A stretch of 58,876 nucleotides of DNA from JBCFBK01 sp038562555 (GCA_038562555.1 JBCFBK010000037.1:1-58876), one strand, 5' to 3'. Positions 47,652 to 56,177 are shown, counted from the stretch's first letter. A program made the numbers and translations. Notes: a model not told the origin generated them from the sequence alone.

Positions 47652-48809
47652 TTAATTCAACGGTATATCTACAATCAGGTGTCTGTCGCTTCTGACAAAT
47701 GCAGTGACCACTTCATAGGTCACACTCTTTTGTCCGCTGCGGGCGGTAAGGATCTGCGATGAACCCGGGTAGAGTTTAATTTTTTTTGTGGCATCCCCTG
47801 ATCTTAGGTCCAATTCAAAATAGATATCGCTCTTATTTTTGATTTCATAATAATACGTACTGCTTCCATCGCCGTTTTTCCCTTTGTTTTCTTTGGAATA
47901 GTACGAATTGCTGACTTTAATACAGGCATCAAACAAATTCCGCACATGTTCCTCCTTGCCGGCAATTAAATTATTTGACCAGGCTACGGTTCGTCCTTCC
48001 TCCAAAGCTTCCCTGACTGATTCGGCAGTTCTTTCTTTGGCAAAAACCAACGTCATGGATCGGTGAAAACCTCCACCAAGATTATAATCGTGCGCAATCA
48101 GATTATGAACATCTGTTGACCCCATTACCGTCAGCCCTTTATCAACGCACCAGTCGAGCGCTTTCTTGTGGAAGGCGAAACCGTTAAATACCTCAATGCC
48201 GTCCAGTATCTTTTCTTTTGTCAGTTCTTCAACGAAGTCAAGCCATTTATAGGACCCGCTTATCTGGTCGGCTTTCCAGCCGGGATGATTCCAGAAAATA
48301 AAAGCGTCCTGTTCTGCAGGTTTTAAAACAGCCTCTTTATCCTTTTTATCTCCTTCCCGATCGGTAACATATGCCGAAGCATCACCGGTAAAAATAGCAT
48401 TAAAATGTCCGGGAGGGGTTTGCCTTGTTATTTCCGATCCTTTTATTAAAATAATATTGGCCTCCGCAGCAGACTCGCCGGCCAATTCAAAGGCGCGGTT
48501 GTGACTGACCTTGACATCATCCGAATGGGGCTGGTACTCGATATGGTCGGTGATGGCGATGACGTCCAGTCCTTCCCTCCACGCCTCCTGAATCCTGACA
48601 TTCGGCCAGACGTGGCCGTCGGAGAATACAGTATGCTGGTGAAAATCACATTTCAATGTCTGGAAACCGTTAAGGTTGGGAATTCTGATAAGATCACGCT
48701 TTTGAGGATTGCGTGCTTCTTCCATCCGGTATACCCCGTTGTCGGTTTGCGCCTGCACCAGCAGAGCCGATAACAGAAAACCGGTTAAGAGCAGTCTGAT
48801 TTTTTGCAT
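47652..48809 (-). CDS. exported PHP-domain phosphodiesterase (Sb-PDE family)
   Basis: A 385-residue exported protein (signal 1-20). It carries the PHP metallohydrolase signature DFHQHTVFSDG (two metal His plus Asp), AITDHIEYQPHSDD, and later GSTDVHNL, consistent with a trinuclear metal site. The family is named for a Sphingobium phosphodiesterase; Bacteroidota members have no settled physiological substrate. It lies after the GNAT gene (152 bp) and before the sulfatase locus, and might belong to either. Confidence 0.85.
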   Translation of the reverse strand: MQKIRLLLTGFLLSALLVQAQTDNGVYRMEEARNPQKRDLIRIPNLNGFQTLKCDFHQHTVFSDGHVWPNVRIQEAWREGLDVIAITDHIEYQPHSDDVKVSHNRAFELAGESAAEANIILIKGSEITRQTPPGHFNAIFTGDASAYVTDREGDKKDKEAVLKPAEQDAFIFWNHPGWKADQISGSYKWLDFVEELTKEKILDGIEVFNGFAFHKKALDWCVDKGLTVMGSTDVHNLIAHDYNLGGGFHRSMTLVFAKERTAESVREALEEGRTVAWSNNLIAGKEEHVRNLFDACIKVSNSYYSKENKGKNGDGSSTYYYEIKNKSDIYFELDLRSGDATKKIKLYPGSSQILTARSGQKSVTYEVVTAFVRSDRHLIVDIPLN

Positions 48810-48961
48810 AAGTTTAATCGTTTAGTTTTTCCTGAATGCTTCAAATAACAAGCTCTTATTGTTCTTTTGCATCTAAGCCTGTTCCTGTAAAAATACCGAA
48901 TTATCCTTACGATGCGATAGTGAAAAGCTTCTTTTTCGGGATTTTTTGCTGTTCCGGCTGT

Positions 48962-49456
48962 TTAACGCGACGGATTCAGATATTTCACAAAAATAACCTT
49001 GTTATCACCCCGGTCATAAAAATCATGCAACTCACTTACCGGAGTATACGCTGTTTTCACGTAAAATTGGCGGGTTGGCAGATATTCAGCCCTGGAAGAC
49101 GTTTCAATCCAGATATTTTCGCCTTTCATTGCCGTAATGCGATCCTCAGCCATTTTGATCAGGATTTTTCCAAGGCCATGTCCCTGGAGGTCCTTCGTTA
49201 CAGCCATCCAGTAAATATCCCAACTTGCCCTGGTGCATGGCGTAGGACCAAAGTTGATATAAGCAATCACTTCTTCATCCTGTTCCGCCACATAAAAAAA
49301 ATATCCTGATGCCTCCCCGTGGCTCAGAAAAGTATCGGTAATTTCCAGGGCAACATCAATTTCAAAATCATAAAAAACGCCCGTCGATTCAAGCAGGTTC
49401 TTAAAAGCATCCCGGTCTGTCTCTTTCAGTGTATTCCTGTATACCATATCTCCCAT
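48962..49456 (-). CDS. GNAT-family N-acetyltransferase of the beta-lysine/ATP-grasp cassette
   Basis: A 164-residue cytoplasmic acetyltransferase. The acetyl-CoA loop is VTKDLQGHGLGKILIK (Q-x-x-G-x-G/A type) after the beta4 strand IYWMAV, and IWIETSSRAEYLPTRQFY follows. In methanogens a GNAT enzyme (AblB) acetylates beta-lysine made by a lysine 2,3-aminomutase (AblA); this gene lies in the same cassette as such an aminomutase, so an acylation of beta-lysine or of a ligated product is a reasonable guess, not shown. A 121-bp gap with short repeats separates it from the ligase gene. Confidence 0.85.
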   Translation of the reverse strand: MGDMVYRNTLKETDRDAFKNLLESTGVFYDFEIDVALEITDTFLSHGEASGYFFYVAEQDEEVIAYINFGPTPCTRASWDIYWMAVTKDLQGHGLGKILIKMAEDRITAMKGENIWIETSSRAEYLPTRQFYVKTAYTPVSELHDFYDRGDNKVIFVKYLNPSR

Positions 49457-49473
49457 GTCTTGTGTTGATTTAG

Positions 49474-49498
49474 TCGTAAGTAATTCGTAAGTCGTAAG
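49474..49498. repeat. three short direct repeats TCGTAAG
   Basis: TCGTAAG occurs at 49474-49480, 49485-49491 and 49492-49498, just upstream of the GNAT start. It could be a simple slippage repeat or a binding site cluster. Confidence 0.35.
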
Positions 49499-49577
49499 GA
49501 TAAGACAGTCAGATGTTCAGACAATCTGAATCCGAAAATTTGAAAATCCGGATTCCTGTCTTGATACTTGTGTCTCT

Positions 49578-50546
49578 TTATATGCAGGCAATAATTTCGC
49601 CGATGACCTCCGTCGCGTTCGTACCCTGCCGCTCAACAGCAGCCATGAAGCCGCTGTCGGGCGAAATGCACGGGTTTCCATTGATCTCCAGCACCAGTGG
49701 CTGCCCATCCGATGAAACCCGGAAATCGACCCGGAAATAGCCGGACAGGCGAAACACCTCGCCGCATTTCAGTGCAACCGCAATCAGAGCATTAGATAAT
49801 CCGGGATCGGCAGTCAATGTGTTAAACTGCCTGCCCGTATTCCGGTACTCAAAGGATTGTTCATCCCATTTAGCCCGATACCCCAGCATACGCGCCTTCC
49901 CCTCCGGGAAATTTTTAAAAATCATCTCTGCAACCGGGTAAACCCTGTAATTTCCGGGCTTACCCGTTATGCTCAGGTTAAATTCACGTCCGTCAATAAA
50001 CTCTTCCACAAAATACTCCTGCGGGCTTAGCCCGGCTAGTTTCTGTTTTATCAGCATGTCATCGCCCTTAAAAACCGCATCCTCATCAAGCCTCACCGAT
50101 CCTTCTTCCGCAACAGGCTTAATGATGTATTTTTTGTCAGGATTCAGCAGTCCGACGGCCTGCACGACCGAAAACCAGTCAGGTGTTGCGATTCCGTGCT
50201 GAGTCATCAGACTTTTTGCCAGCGTTTTACGTGTTGTCAGAAACAATCCTTCGTCTGAGACTCCGGTATAAGGAATTTGCCAGGAGCGGAGTACGGAAGG
50301 CACGAGATGCAGTAACTCGCTCTGTCCGAAAACCGTTTCTACGAGGTTGAACACGAACGCAGGCGACAGTTTGCGTATTTGCAGGATATCCTCATACATA
50401 TTCAACCCGACATCCCTGATCAGACACTCAAATCCAAGTTCTGTCAGCGAAGCCCTGACCAGTTCCACCTGGTCAAGAACGTCAAGCTCGTCGGGCATCG
50501 GATGATCAGAAATCCGGTTGTGCACGATGACGGCCGGCCTATTCAT
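49578..50546 (-). CDS. ATP-grasp ligase B, D-Ala-D-Ala ligase-like
   Basis: A 322-residue ATP-grasp enzyme (carboxylate-amine ligase type). I chose the ATG at 50546 (MNRPAVIVHNRI), which overlaps the stop of ligase A by 8 bp, over the ATG at 50588. Motifs: YIIKPVAEEGSVRLDEDAV (nucleotide-binding loop), FVEEFIDGREFNLSI, and the metal site VLEINGNPCISPDSGF. The E-I-N-G-N-P ending differs from true D-Ala-D-Ala ligases (E-x-N-T-x-P-G-M-T). It resembles ligase A along its length, so the two arose by tandem duplication. It would join an amino acid, perhaps beta-lysine, to a second amine. Confidence 0.87.
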   Translation of the reverse strand: MNRPAVIVHNRISDHPMPDELDVLDQVELVRASLTELGFECLIRDVGLNMYEDILQIRKLSPAFVFNLVETVFGQSELLHLVPSVLRSWQIPYTGVSDEGLFLTTRKTLAKSLMTQHGIATPDWFSVVQAVGLLNPDKKYIIKPVAEEGSVRLDEDAVFKGDDMLIKQKLAGLSPQEYFVEEFIDGREFNLSITGKPGNYRVYPVAEMIFKNFPEGKARMLGYRAKWDEQSFEYRNTGRQFNTLTADPGLSNALIAVALKCGEVFRLSGYFRVDFRVSSDGQPLVLEINGNPCISPDSGFMAAVERQGTNATEVIGEIIACI

Positions 50547-51522
50547 ACGTGTTAAAAATGCGCTTTTCAGCAGCCTGCATGATCGCACCTATTAATTCAT
50601 TGAATTCCATTCCGTTTAACCGGGCGAGAATCGGCAGGTCGGAATCGTGGAAGTTTAATCCCGCCAGCGGGTTGATTTCAATAAATTCCGGTTCTCCCTG
50701 TACATTCAGTTTCATGTCGACACGTCCCCCGTCGCGCGCACCGGTAGCTTTCCATACCCTTAGGGCCAGATCAGCACATTTGGCACCCAATTCTCCCTGC
50801 ACATTCCGGTATTCAACAACACGCTCATAGTTCTGCTTATTTTCATAAGAATAAATTTCCCGGACAGGCAGCTTGAATACCACCTCCATCACGCCCGCTA
50901 CGCGGGTATCGTGACCGTTACCAATCACACCGGCTGTAAATTCACGACCAGGGAGATAGGACTCCACCAACACTGGCTGATGAAACTGCTGCAGCAAGCT
51001 GGTGCAAACCCGAATAAATTCTTCCTCACTGCAGACCAACGAGTGTTCACTGATCCCTTTTCCGGTGCCCTCTGAAACCGGTTTGACAAAAAGAGGGAAA
51101 GCCGGTTTCTCATTTTTCAGGTCAGCTTCAGACCTGATCAGACAAAAATCGGGCGTCGGAATACCCGCATCGCGGACGACACGCTTGCACAGGGCCTTAT
51201 CGAGCGATAAGGCCAGTGTTGCCGCGCCTGAAAATACATACGGGATCTGCCACTCATCAAGGAGAGCCGGAACTAACGATTCCCTCCCGTCTCCATACAT
51301 ACCTTCACAAATATTGAACACCAGGTCCCATTTATCACCGGCCAGCAATCGCTGCATCAGATTCCGTGCACGGCCAATACGTTCAGTCTCGTATCCCAGG
51401 TCAATTAAAGCTTTTTCAAGGCCGGCTATGGTTTCCTCCCGGTCAAACTCCGCTGCTTCTTCCGCAGAATACCCCATAGCCAGGTATTCTGACTTCAAAT
51501 CGTACGTTAATCCTACTCTCAT
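50539..51522 (-). CDS. ATP-grasp ligase A, D-Ala-D-Ala ligase-like
   Basis: A 327-residue ATP-grasp enzyme. Motifs: LFVKPVSEGTGKGIS (ATP-binding lysine and glycine-rich loop), VLVESYLPGREFTAGVIG and the metal-binding EINPLAGLNFHDSDL. The N-terminus MRVGLTYDLKSEY and VFNICEGMYGDGRESLVPALL follow the ligase fold. It starts 31 bp after the kamA stop and overlaps ligase B by 8 bp, an arrangement of translational coupling. The cell-wall D-Ala-D-Ala ligase is a less likely identity because of the altered metal motif and the kamA neighbour. Confidence 0.87.
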   Translation of the reverse strand: MRVGLTYDLKSEYLAMGYSAEEAAEFDREETIAGLEKALIDLGYETERIGRARNLMQRLLAGDKWDLVFNICEGMYGDGRESLVPALLDEWQIPYVFSGAATLALSLDKALCKRVVRDAGIPTPDFCLIRSEADLKNEKPAFPLFVKPVSEGTGKGISEHSLVCSEEEFIRVCTSLLQQFHQPVLVESYLPGREFTAGVIGNGHDTRVAGVMEVVFKLPVREIYSYENKQNYERVVEYRNVQGELGAKCADLALRVWKATGARDGGRVDMKLNVQGEPEFIEINPLAGLNFHDSDLPILARLNGMEFNELIGAIMQAAEKRIFNTYE

Positions 51523-51553
51523 TTTATTCCTTATTCTTACGACTCACTGCCGG

Positions 51554-52804
51554 CTACTCCGCGTCGGGGTAGTAGAATGTTTTACCTTCATAATTCTTCA
51601 GAATGATATTCCCGTTTTCCCTTCCCTGCAAATAATCCGGAAGAAGCGGAATTTTGCCTCCGCCGCCCGGTGCATCGATCACGTAGCTGGGAATGGCATA
51701 ACCTGAAGTGAAACCTCTCAAACCACTGATAATCTCGACTCCCTTATTAACGGGAGTCCGAAAGTGCGCTGATCCCGGGATGGGATCACACTGGTATAAA
51801 TAATAAGGCCGGACACGAATTTTTAAAAGTCCCTGCATCAGTTTTTTCATGATGGGGACCTCGTCGTTGATACCTTTCAGCAGAACGGTCTGGCTTCCAA
51901 GCGGAATGCCGGCATCTGCCAGCCGTATGCAGGCCTCAGCCGTTTCAGGGGTGAGTTCTGCAGGATGCATAAAATGGATACTGATCATCAGGGGATGGAA
52001 CTGTTTCAGCATCTTCGTAAGGGAAGCAGTGATCCGCTGAGGTAAAACAACGGGAACTTTAGTACCGATCCGCAGAATTTCAATATGAGGAATACTGCGC
52101 AATTCGGCAAGCAAATTTCTTAACATGGCATCGGGCATGGTCAACGGGTCTCCACCCGAAATAAGCACATCACGGATCTCTTTGTGTCCGCGGATATACT
52201 CAATTGCAGGTTCCCAACTGCGGTTAAAATGCACCTTTTCCTTGGCAACCATGTGTGTTCGCGTGCAATACCGGCAATAGGCCGAGCAGAAACCGGTAGC
52301 CAGAAACAAAACACGGTCAGGATAACGATGTACCAAGTGAGGAACAGGCGTATTTGCTTCCTCGTTGAGCGGATCGGCATGTTCTCCCCGGGTAACGGCC
52401 AGTTCATTCACGCCCGGAACCATGGCCTTGCGAATGGCATAACCATCCTCCTGATTTGAAAGTAAAGAAGCGTAGTAAGGTGTAATACGAAGCGGCAGAT
52501 GTACACCGGTTGAAAGTAATACCTGTTTTTCGGTACCGGAAAGATCAATAACGGATGATAACTGGGTAAGTGAAGTATAACTGTTCCGGATTTGCCACCT
52601 CCAGTCGTTCCAATCGTTAACGGAAACTCCCGGAAAGTGTTTTTGCAGAAATAATTTTGATGCCTCGCCGTGTGCTGTTAATCCAGCTGTTCCGGCAAAC
52701 ACCGGGTCGTTAGAACCGGCCCTTTCTTCCCCGTTTTTCAGGGGAAAACCAAGAGGAACATCTCTGTCTGAAGAGTCTGTTTCCTGCACTGCGCTAACGT
52801 TCAT
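51554..52804 (-). CDS. kamA: lysine 2,3-aminomutase (KamA), radical SAM enzyme
   Basis: A 416-residue radical SAM/PLP enzyme converting L-lysine to beta-lysine. The [4Fe-4S] cluster motif is C-x3-C-x2-C at Cys173, Cys177 and Cys180 (FCSAYCRYC). Asp340 (YQCD) and Asp377 (VIDAPGGGGK) correspond to Asp293 and Asp330 of the Clostridium subterminale enzyme, which bind the lysine side-chain amine; glutamate 2,3-aminomutases have Lys/Asn there. Lys384 corresponds to the PLP lysine (Lys337). The length matches true aminomutases, not the shorter EpmB. It is the first gene of the ligase-acetyltransferase cassette and is divergent from citrate synthase. Confidence 0.93.
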   Translation of the reverse strand: MNVSAVQETDSSDRDVPLGFPLKNGEERAGSNDPVFAGTAGLTAHGEASKLFLQKHFPGVSVNDWNDWRWQIRNSYTSLTQLSSVIDLSGTEKQVLLSTGVHLPLRITPYYASLLSNQEDGYAIRKAMVPGVNELAVTRGEHADPLNEEANTPVPHLVHRYPDRVLFLATGFCSAYCRYCTRTHMVAKEKVHFNRSWEPAIEYIRGHKEIRDVLISGGDPLTMPDAMLRNLLAELRSIPHIEILRIGTKVPVVLPQRITASLTKMLKQFHPLMISIHFMHPAELTPETAEACIRLADAGIPLGSQTVLLKGINDEVPIMKKLMQGLLKIRVRPYYLYQCDPIPGSAHFRTPVNKGVEIISGLRGFTSGYAIPSYVIDAPGGGGKIPLLPDYLQGRENGNIILKNYEGKTFYYPDAE

Positions 52805-53155
52805 AAATCTTTATTAAAATCTTCCTTAAATAGTCTTTATAAAACATTGATTTTAAATTTATTAACAATAAACCCATTCCTCTTCCAATCACATTTCAAT
52901 ATTAGACTATTTCTTGTTAAATTGTTCCATCAGAACCGCTTTTTTGCGGATTGGCCAACAAATAGTTATGAACAAGAAAAACCGGCATTTTTTTATTTGA
53001 TTATCTGTAAATAAAATGTAAAATTTAATAATAAATTGATACTTTTTCAGCAAAATACGTTGATTTTAATTTTAATTTTCCATTTTTAACTGATAAATAT
53101 TTTTCGGTAAGCTTACAGTTATAAACCGCTCCCGACAGCAACTAAATACAATTAT
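52805..53155. promoter_or_regulatory. 351-bp divergent intergenic region between kamA and citrate synthase
   Basis: An AT-rich gap with no convincing reading frame; it must hold the promoters of both divergent genes. On the citrate synthase side TATTTTTC (53098-53105) is one mismatch from the Bacteroidota -7 box TAnnTTTG and lies 50 bp before the ATG. No clear kamA promoter was recognised. Confidence 0.35.
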
Positions 53156-54526
53156 ATGGGCATCAATTTATCTGAATCAAATAACCTGATCGCAAAACTC
53201 TCCGATCCGATTGAAAAAAACAGTCACATCGACACCGGTTTGTTCGAAAAGTTTAATGTCAAGCGAGGATTGAGGAATGAAGACCATACCGGGGTTCTTG
53301 TTGGTTTGACCAGAATCGGCGACGTGGTTGGGTACCGGAAAACCGAAGACGGGTCTTTACTGGCCATTGACGGGCAGTTACTTTACAGAGGAATAAACGT
53401 TGCCGATTTGGTCAAAGGATTTCAGCGTGAATACCGGCATGGTTTTGACGAAACGGTATATTTGCTGCTTACAGGTGAATTACCCGATCAGACGGAACTG
53501 GCAGATTTTACCGGCTATTTGGCAAGCAACAGAAAACTGCCGGATAATCTGAAAAATTCAATTATGAGCCTTCATGGCAAAAATATCATGAACATTCTGG
53601 CCCGCTCGGTCCTGGTGTTGTATAATTACGATGATGATTCAGATGACACCTCTCCCAAACAGCTAATTATGCAGTCGCTTGGCCTGATCGCGAAGTTTCC
53701 CGCTGTAATTGCCTACGCATACCACAATTATGTTCATCAGTTTTTAGGAAGATCCATGACGATCAGACACCCCGATCCGATGCTTTCCACCGCTGAAAAT
53801 CTGCTCTATCTCCTTAAAGGTCCCAGCTACACCAGACTTGAAGCCGATATTCTCGATCTGGCGCTCGTTTTACACGCTGAACATGGCGGGGGAAATAACT
53901 CGACCTTTACCATTCGGGTGACTAGTTCTTCAGGTACAGACACCTATTCGGCTGTCGCTTCGGCCATTGCATCACTGAAAGGCCCCCTTCACGGTGGCGC
54001 CAATCTGGAAGTGATGAAAATGATGGAACACCTTAAGAAAGAGATCAGGGACTGGAAAGATGAAGAAGAGATTGAAAATTACCTGATGAAAATACTGAAC
54101 AGGCAGGCTTATAACAGGACCGGTAAAATATATGGTATTGGACATGCTGTTTATACAATCTCCGATCCCAGGGCAATCCTGCTCAAGGAGAAAGCACGTG
54201 AACTCGCCGAGGAAAAAGGATTGAGCGAAGAATTCGATTTTTATGAGCGGATCGAGAAGCTGGGGATCAAGACGTTTATGGAATTTAAAGGCTCGAAAGT
54301 CAACAAAACGGTTTGCGTAAACGTCGATTTTTACTCAGGTTTTGTATATTCCATGATTGGGCTGCCCGCGGAAATTTACACGCCGCTTTTTGCGATGTCG
54401 CGCATGGCCGGATGGGCCGCTCATCGTATTGAAGAGCTGAATTTTGTGCAGCGCAGAATTATTCGCCCGGCCTATAAGAATATTCTCGAACCCCGACCTT
54501 ATTTGTCGTTGTCAGAAAGGAAGTAA
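53156..54526 (+). CDS. gltA: citrate synthase
   Basis: A 456-residue cytoplasmic citrate synthase condensing oxaloacetate and acetyl-CoA. Catalytic residues are visible as His243 (LHAEHGGGNNS), His279 (GPLHGGAN; the family's active-site region), His330 (GIGHAVYTISDPRA) and Asp391 (VNVDFYSG). The N-terminus with VKRGLRNEDHTGVLVGLTRIG matches the Bacteroidota form, slightly longer than typical 430-residue enzymes. 2-Methylcitrate synthase is the alternative family member, but this form is normally the TCA-cycle enzyme. Its gene ends in a nested hairpin shared with the convergent CBM9-like gene. Confidence 0.95.
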   Translation: MGINLSESNNLIAKLSDPIEKNSHIDTGLFEKFNVKRGLRNEDHTGVLVGLTRIGDVVGYRKTEDGSLLAIDGQLLYRGINVADLVKGFQREYRHGFDETVYLLLTGELPDQTELADFTGYLASNRKLPDNLKNSIMSLHGKNIMNILARSVLVLYNYDDDSDDTSPKQLIMQSLGLIAKFPAVIAYAYHNYVHQFLGRSMTIRHPDPMLSTAENLLYLLKGPSYTRLEADILDLALVLHAEHGGGNNSTFTIRVTSSSGTDTYSAVASAIASLKGPLHGGANLEVMKMMEHLKKEIRDWKDEEEIENYLMKILNRQAYNRTGKIYGIGHAVYTISDPRAILLKEKARELAEEKGLSEEFDFYERIEKLGIKTFMEFKGSKVNKTVCVNVDFYSGFVYSMIGLPAEIYTPLFAMSRMAGWAAHRIEELNFVQRRIIRPAYKNILEPRPYLSLSERK

Positions 54527-54534
54527 AGCTTGTT

Positions 54535-54606
54535 GCTTTCATTGCGGAGCTGATTAAGCAACCGGTCTGTATTAACCGGTTACTGCATGAAGCCCGCAAT
54601 GAAGGC
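54535..54606. terminator. nested (cruciform-capable) bidirectional terminator
   Basis: Outer stem of about 13 bp with one G-U pair (54535-54547, containing TTCATTGCGG, with 54594-54606). Inside it lies a second hairpin AACCGGT / ACCGGTT (54560-54566, 54575-54581). It sits between the convergent citrate synthase and CBM9-like genes, so it can serve both. Confidence 0.7.
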
Positions 54607-54612
54607 AATGAC

Positions 54613-55275
54613 TCAAATAAACAACAGGTTTCCAAAGAAAGAATACTGGTGAAAATCCGGATTTTCTGTTTCTATGGGACTCCAACTAATGTAATGGGGC
54701 TCGGAAGTTCCATCTCCGCATTTATAGAAATTTGCACGGGCCCGAAGTCCGGCAAACGACTTCAGATCTTCATAAATGAAACAGTTGATCGGAATTTCTA
54801 TGTTCAGTTTCCATTCAAAATCCCCCTTTCTTTCGGAGAAAGGTTCATGACCCAATGATGATTTCACTTTCATCTGATCGATTATCTCGAGCGGAAGTTT
54901 TCTGCGCTGATGCCGGTCAGGTCCGTATGCCACATGAGGAACGCCCGCGCAGTTGAACTCAAAATTGTAATAATTGCCGTCGGCACGCGGTGAAATAAAA
55001 AACTCCACGCAACTGTCCTTGTAAACATCACCGTTAACAACAGTCTCTTCGGCACGGATATATTTTTCCCGTACATTAAACTGGAGATAAATTAGTTGCT
55101 CGTCGTTGGTAATTTTAAATTGAACCGCTGGCTTGTAGGAAAACTCTTCCCAGTTAATACAGTCGATCGTTTGTGGTTCGAAATCATTCAGATCAAGTGT
55201 CTTTCTTCCGGATTCAGATAAGTCGTTCATATTTTTATGCATTTTTAAATTCAGGATTTGGATTTTTTTAATCAT
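54613..55275 (-). CDS. CBM9-like carbohydrate-binding domain protein
   Basis: A probably cytoplasmic beta-sandwich protein of about 220 residues. The core matches CBM9-like modules: WEEFSYKPAVQFKI, LQFNVREKYIRAEE, VYKDSCVEFFISP, FNCAGVPHVAYG and the terminal HYISWSPIETENPDFH. I prefer the ATG at 55275 (MIKKIQILNLK), because the sequence before it (to an ATG at 55392) is not conserved-looking; 55230 is also possible. No signal peptide is seen, odd for a carbohydrate-binding module. Function unknown; possibly sugar sensing or a lost partner enzyme. Confidence 0.75.
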   Translation of the reverse strand: MIKKIQILNLKMHKNMNDLSESGRKTLDLNDFEPQTIDCINWEEFSYKPAVQFKITNDEQLIYLQFNVREKYIRAEETVVNGDVYKDSCVEFFISPRADGNYYNFEFNCAGVPHVAYGPDRHQRRKLPLEIIDQMKVKSSLGHEPFSERKGDFEWKLNIEIPINCFIYEDLKSFAGLRARANFYKCGDGTSEPHYISWSPIETENPDFHQYSFFGNLLFI

Positions 55276-55529
55276 GAGTCCAAAATACTGAATTTTGAGC
55301 TGATTATACGCACAGATCCCTGCAAAATATTCTGGGTCTAAAGATGCGGACGATCCAGCTTTCTGTCGGGTTAAAAGCATCACTGAAGCCATAGTTCCCC
55401 ATAAGCGGTCGCCTGCAGTACAGTAAAAGAATTTAAGGCCTTCATAGACTCTTCCGGCCTAAACGGCATGGACGAAATAGCCGCCGTCGAGGTAATAACG
55501 CCCCGGTCTCAATATAATACTCACCAGGG

Positions 55530-56177
55530 TTACGATATCGGCAACAGGTATAAAAATGCAAAAAAATGGCAAATGGAACCCGCCAGAATGAACAAGTGAA
55601 AAATTAAATGGAAAAACGGTATCCGCGAATAGAGATAAAATCCAACACCTGCGGTATAACTTATTCCCCCGGCAAAGATCAGCCACAAGGAGGTATTGGG
55701 AACATTTCTGATAACGGGCACAATAGCCACCAGAGCCAGCCACCCCATCGCGACATATAGTCCGGTAGAAAGCTTCTTCCACCGGGAAGTATAAAACCAG
55801 ATTTTAAAAATAATACCAGCAACCGCCAGCGACCAGATCAGTCCAAAAATCGTCCAGCCAATCCATCCCCGCAACGAAACCAGTGCGAGCGGCGTGTAGG
55901 ATCCGGCAATGAGAATGTAGATGGCCGAATGATCAAACTTGTTTAGTCTTATTTTCAGACGGGGTCGCGTTGCGCCGTGATATAAGGTAGAGGCCATATA
56001 GAGCAGGATCATACTGGCCCCGAAAACGGAAAAACTAACGATATGCCAGACATCGCCGTATGCAGAGGCAAAAAAAACCAGCAGGGCCATCCCGGCTACA
56101 GCAAGACCCACCCCGATCCCGTGGGAAACCGTATTGGCAATTTCTTCGGCTCTTTTCAGTTTACTGTTCTTTCTCAT
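55530..56177 (-). CDS. hemolysin III family membrane protein (PAQR-type)
   Basis: A 215-residue inner-membrane protein with about seven hydrophobic helices. Family landmarks are EEIANTVSHGIGVGLA, MASTLYHGA, FDHSAIYILIAGSYTPLAL and the C-terminal FHLIFHLFILAGSICHFFAFL, carrying the conserved Ser, His and Asp residues proposed to form a metal site. I chose the ATG at 56177 (MRKNSKLKRAEE). Function in bacteria is unsettled (hydrolase-like or lipid homeostasis); true haemolysis is doubtful. Confidence 0.9.
   Translation of the reverse strand: MRKNSKLKRAEEIANTVSHGIGVGLAVAGMALLVFFASAYGDVWHIVSFSVFGASMILLYMASTLYHGATRPRLKIRLNKFDHSAIYILIAGSYTPLALVSLRGWIGWTIFGLIWSLAVAGIIFKIWFYTSRWKKLSTGLYVAMGWLALVAIVPVIRNVPNTSLWLIFAGGISYTAGVGFYLYSRIPFFHLIFHLFILAGSICHFFAFLYLLPIS

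Noticed and set aside
51554..52804. KamA as glutamate 2,3-aminomutase or EpmB
   Set aside because: The two lysine-binding Asp residues are present, unlike in the glutamate enzyme, and the length of 416 residues matches true lysine aminomutases rather than EpmB of about 340.
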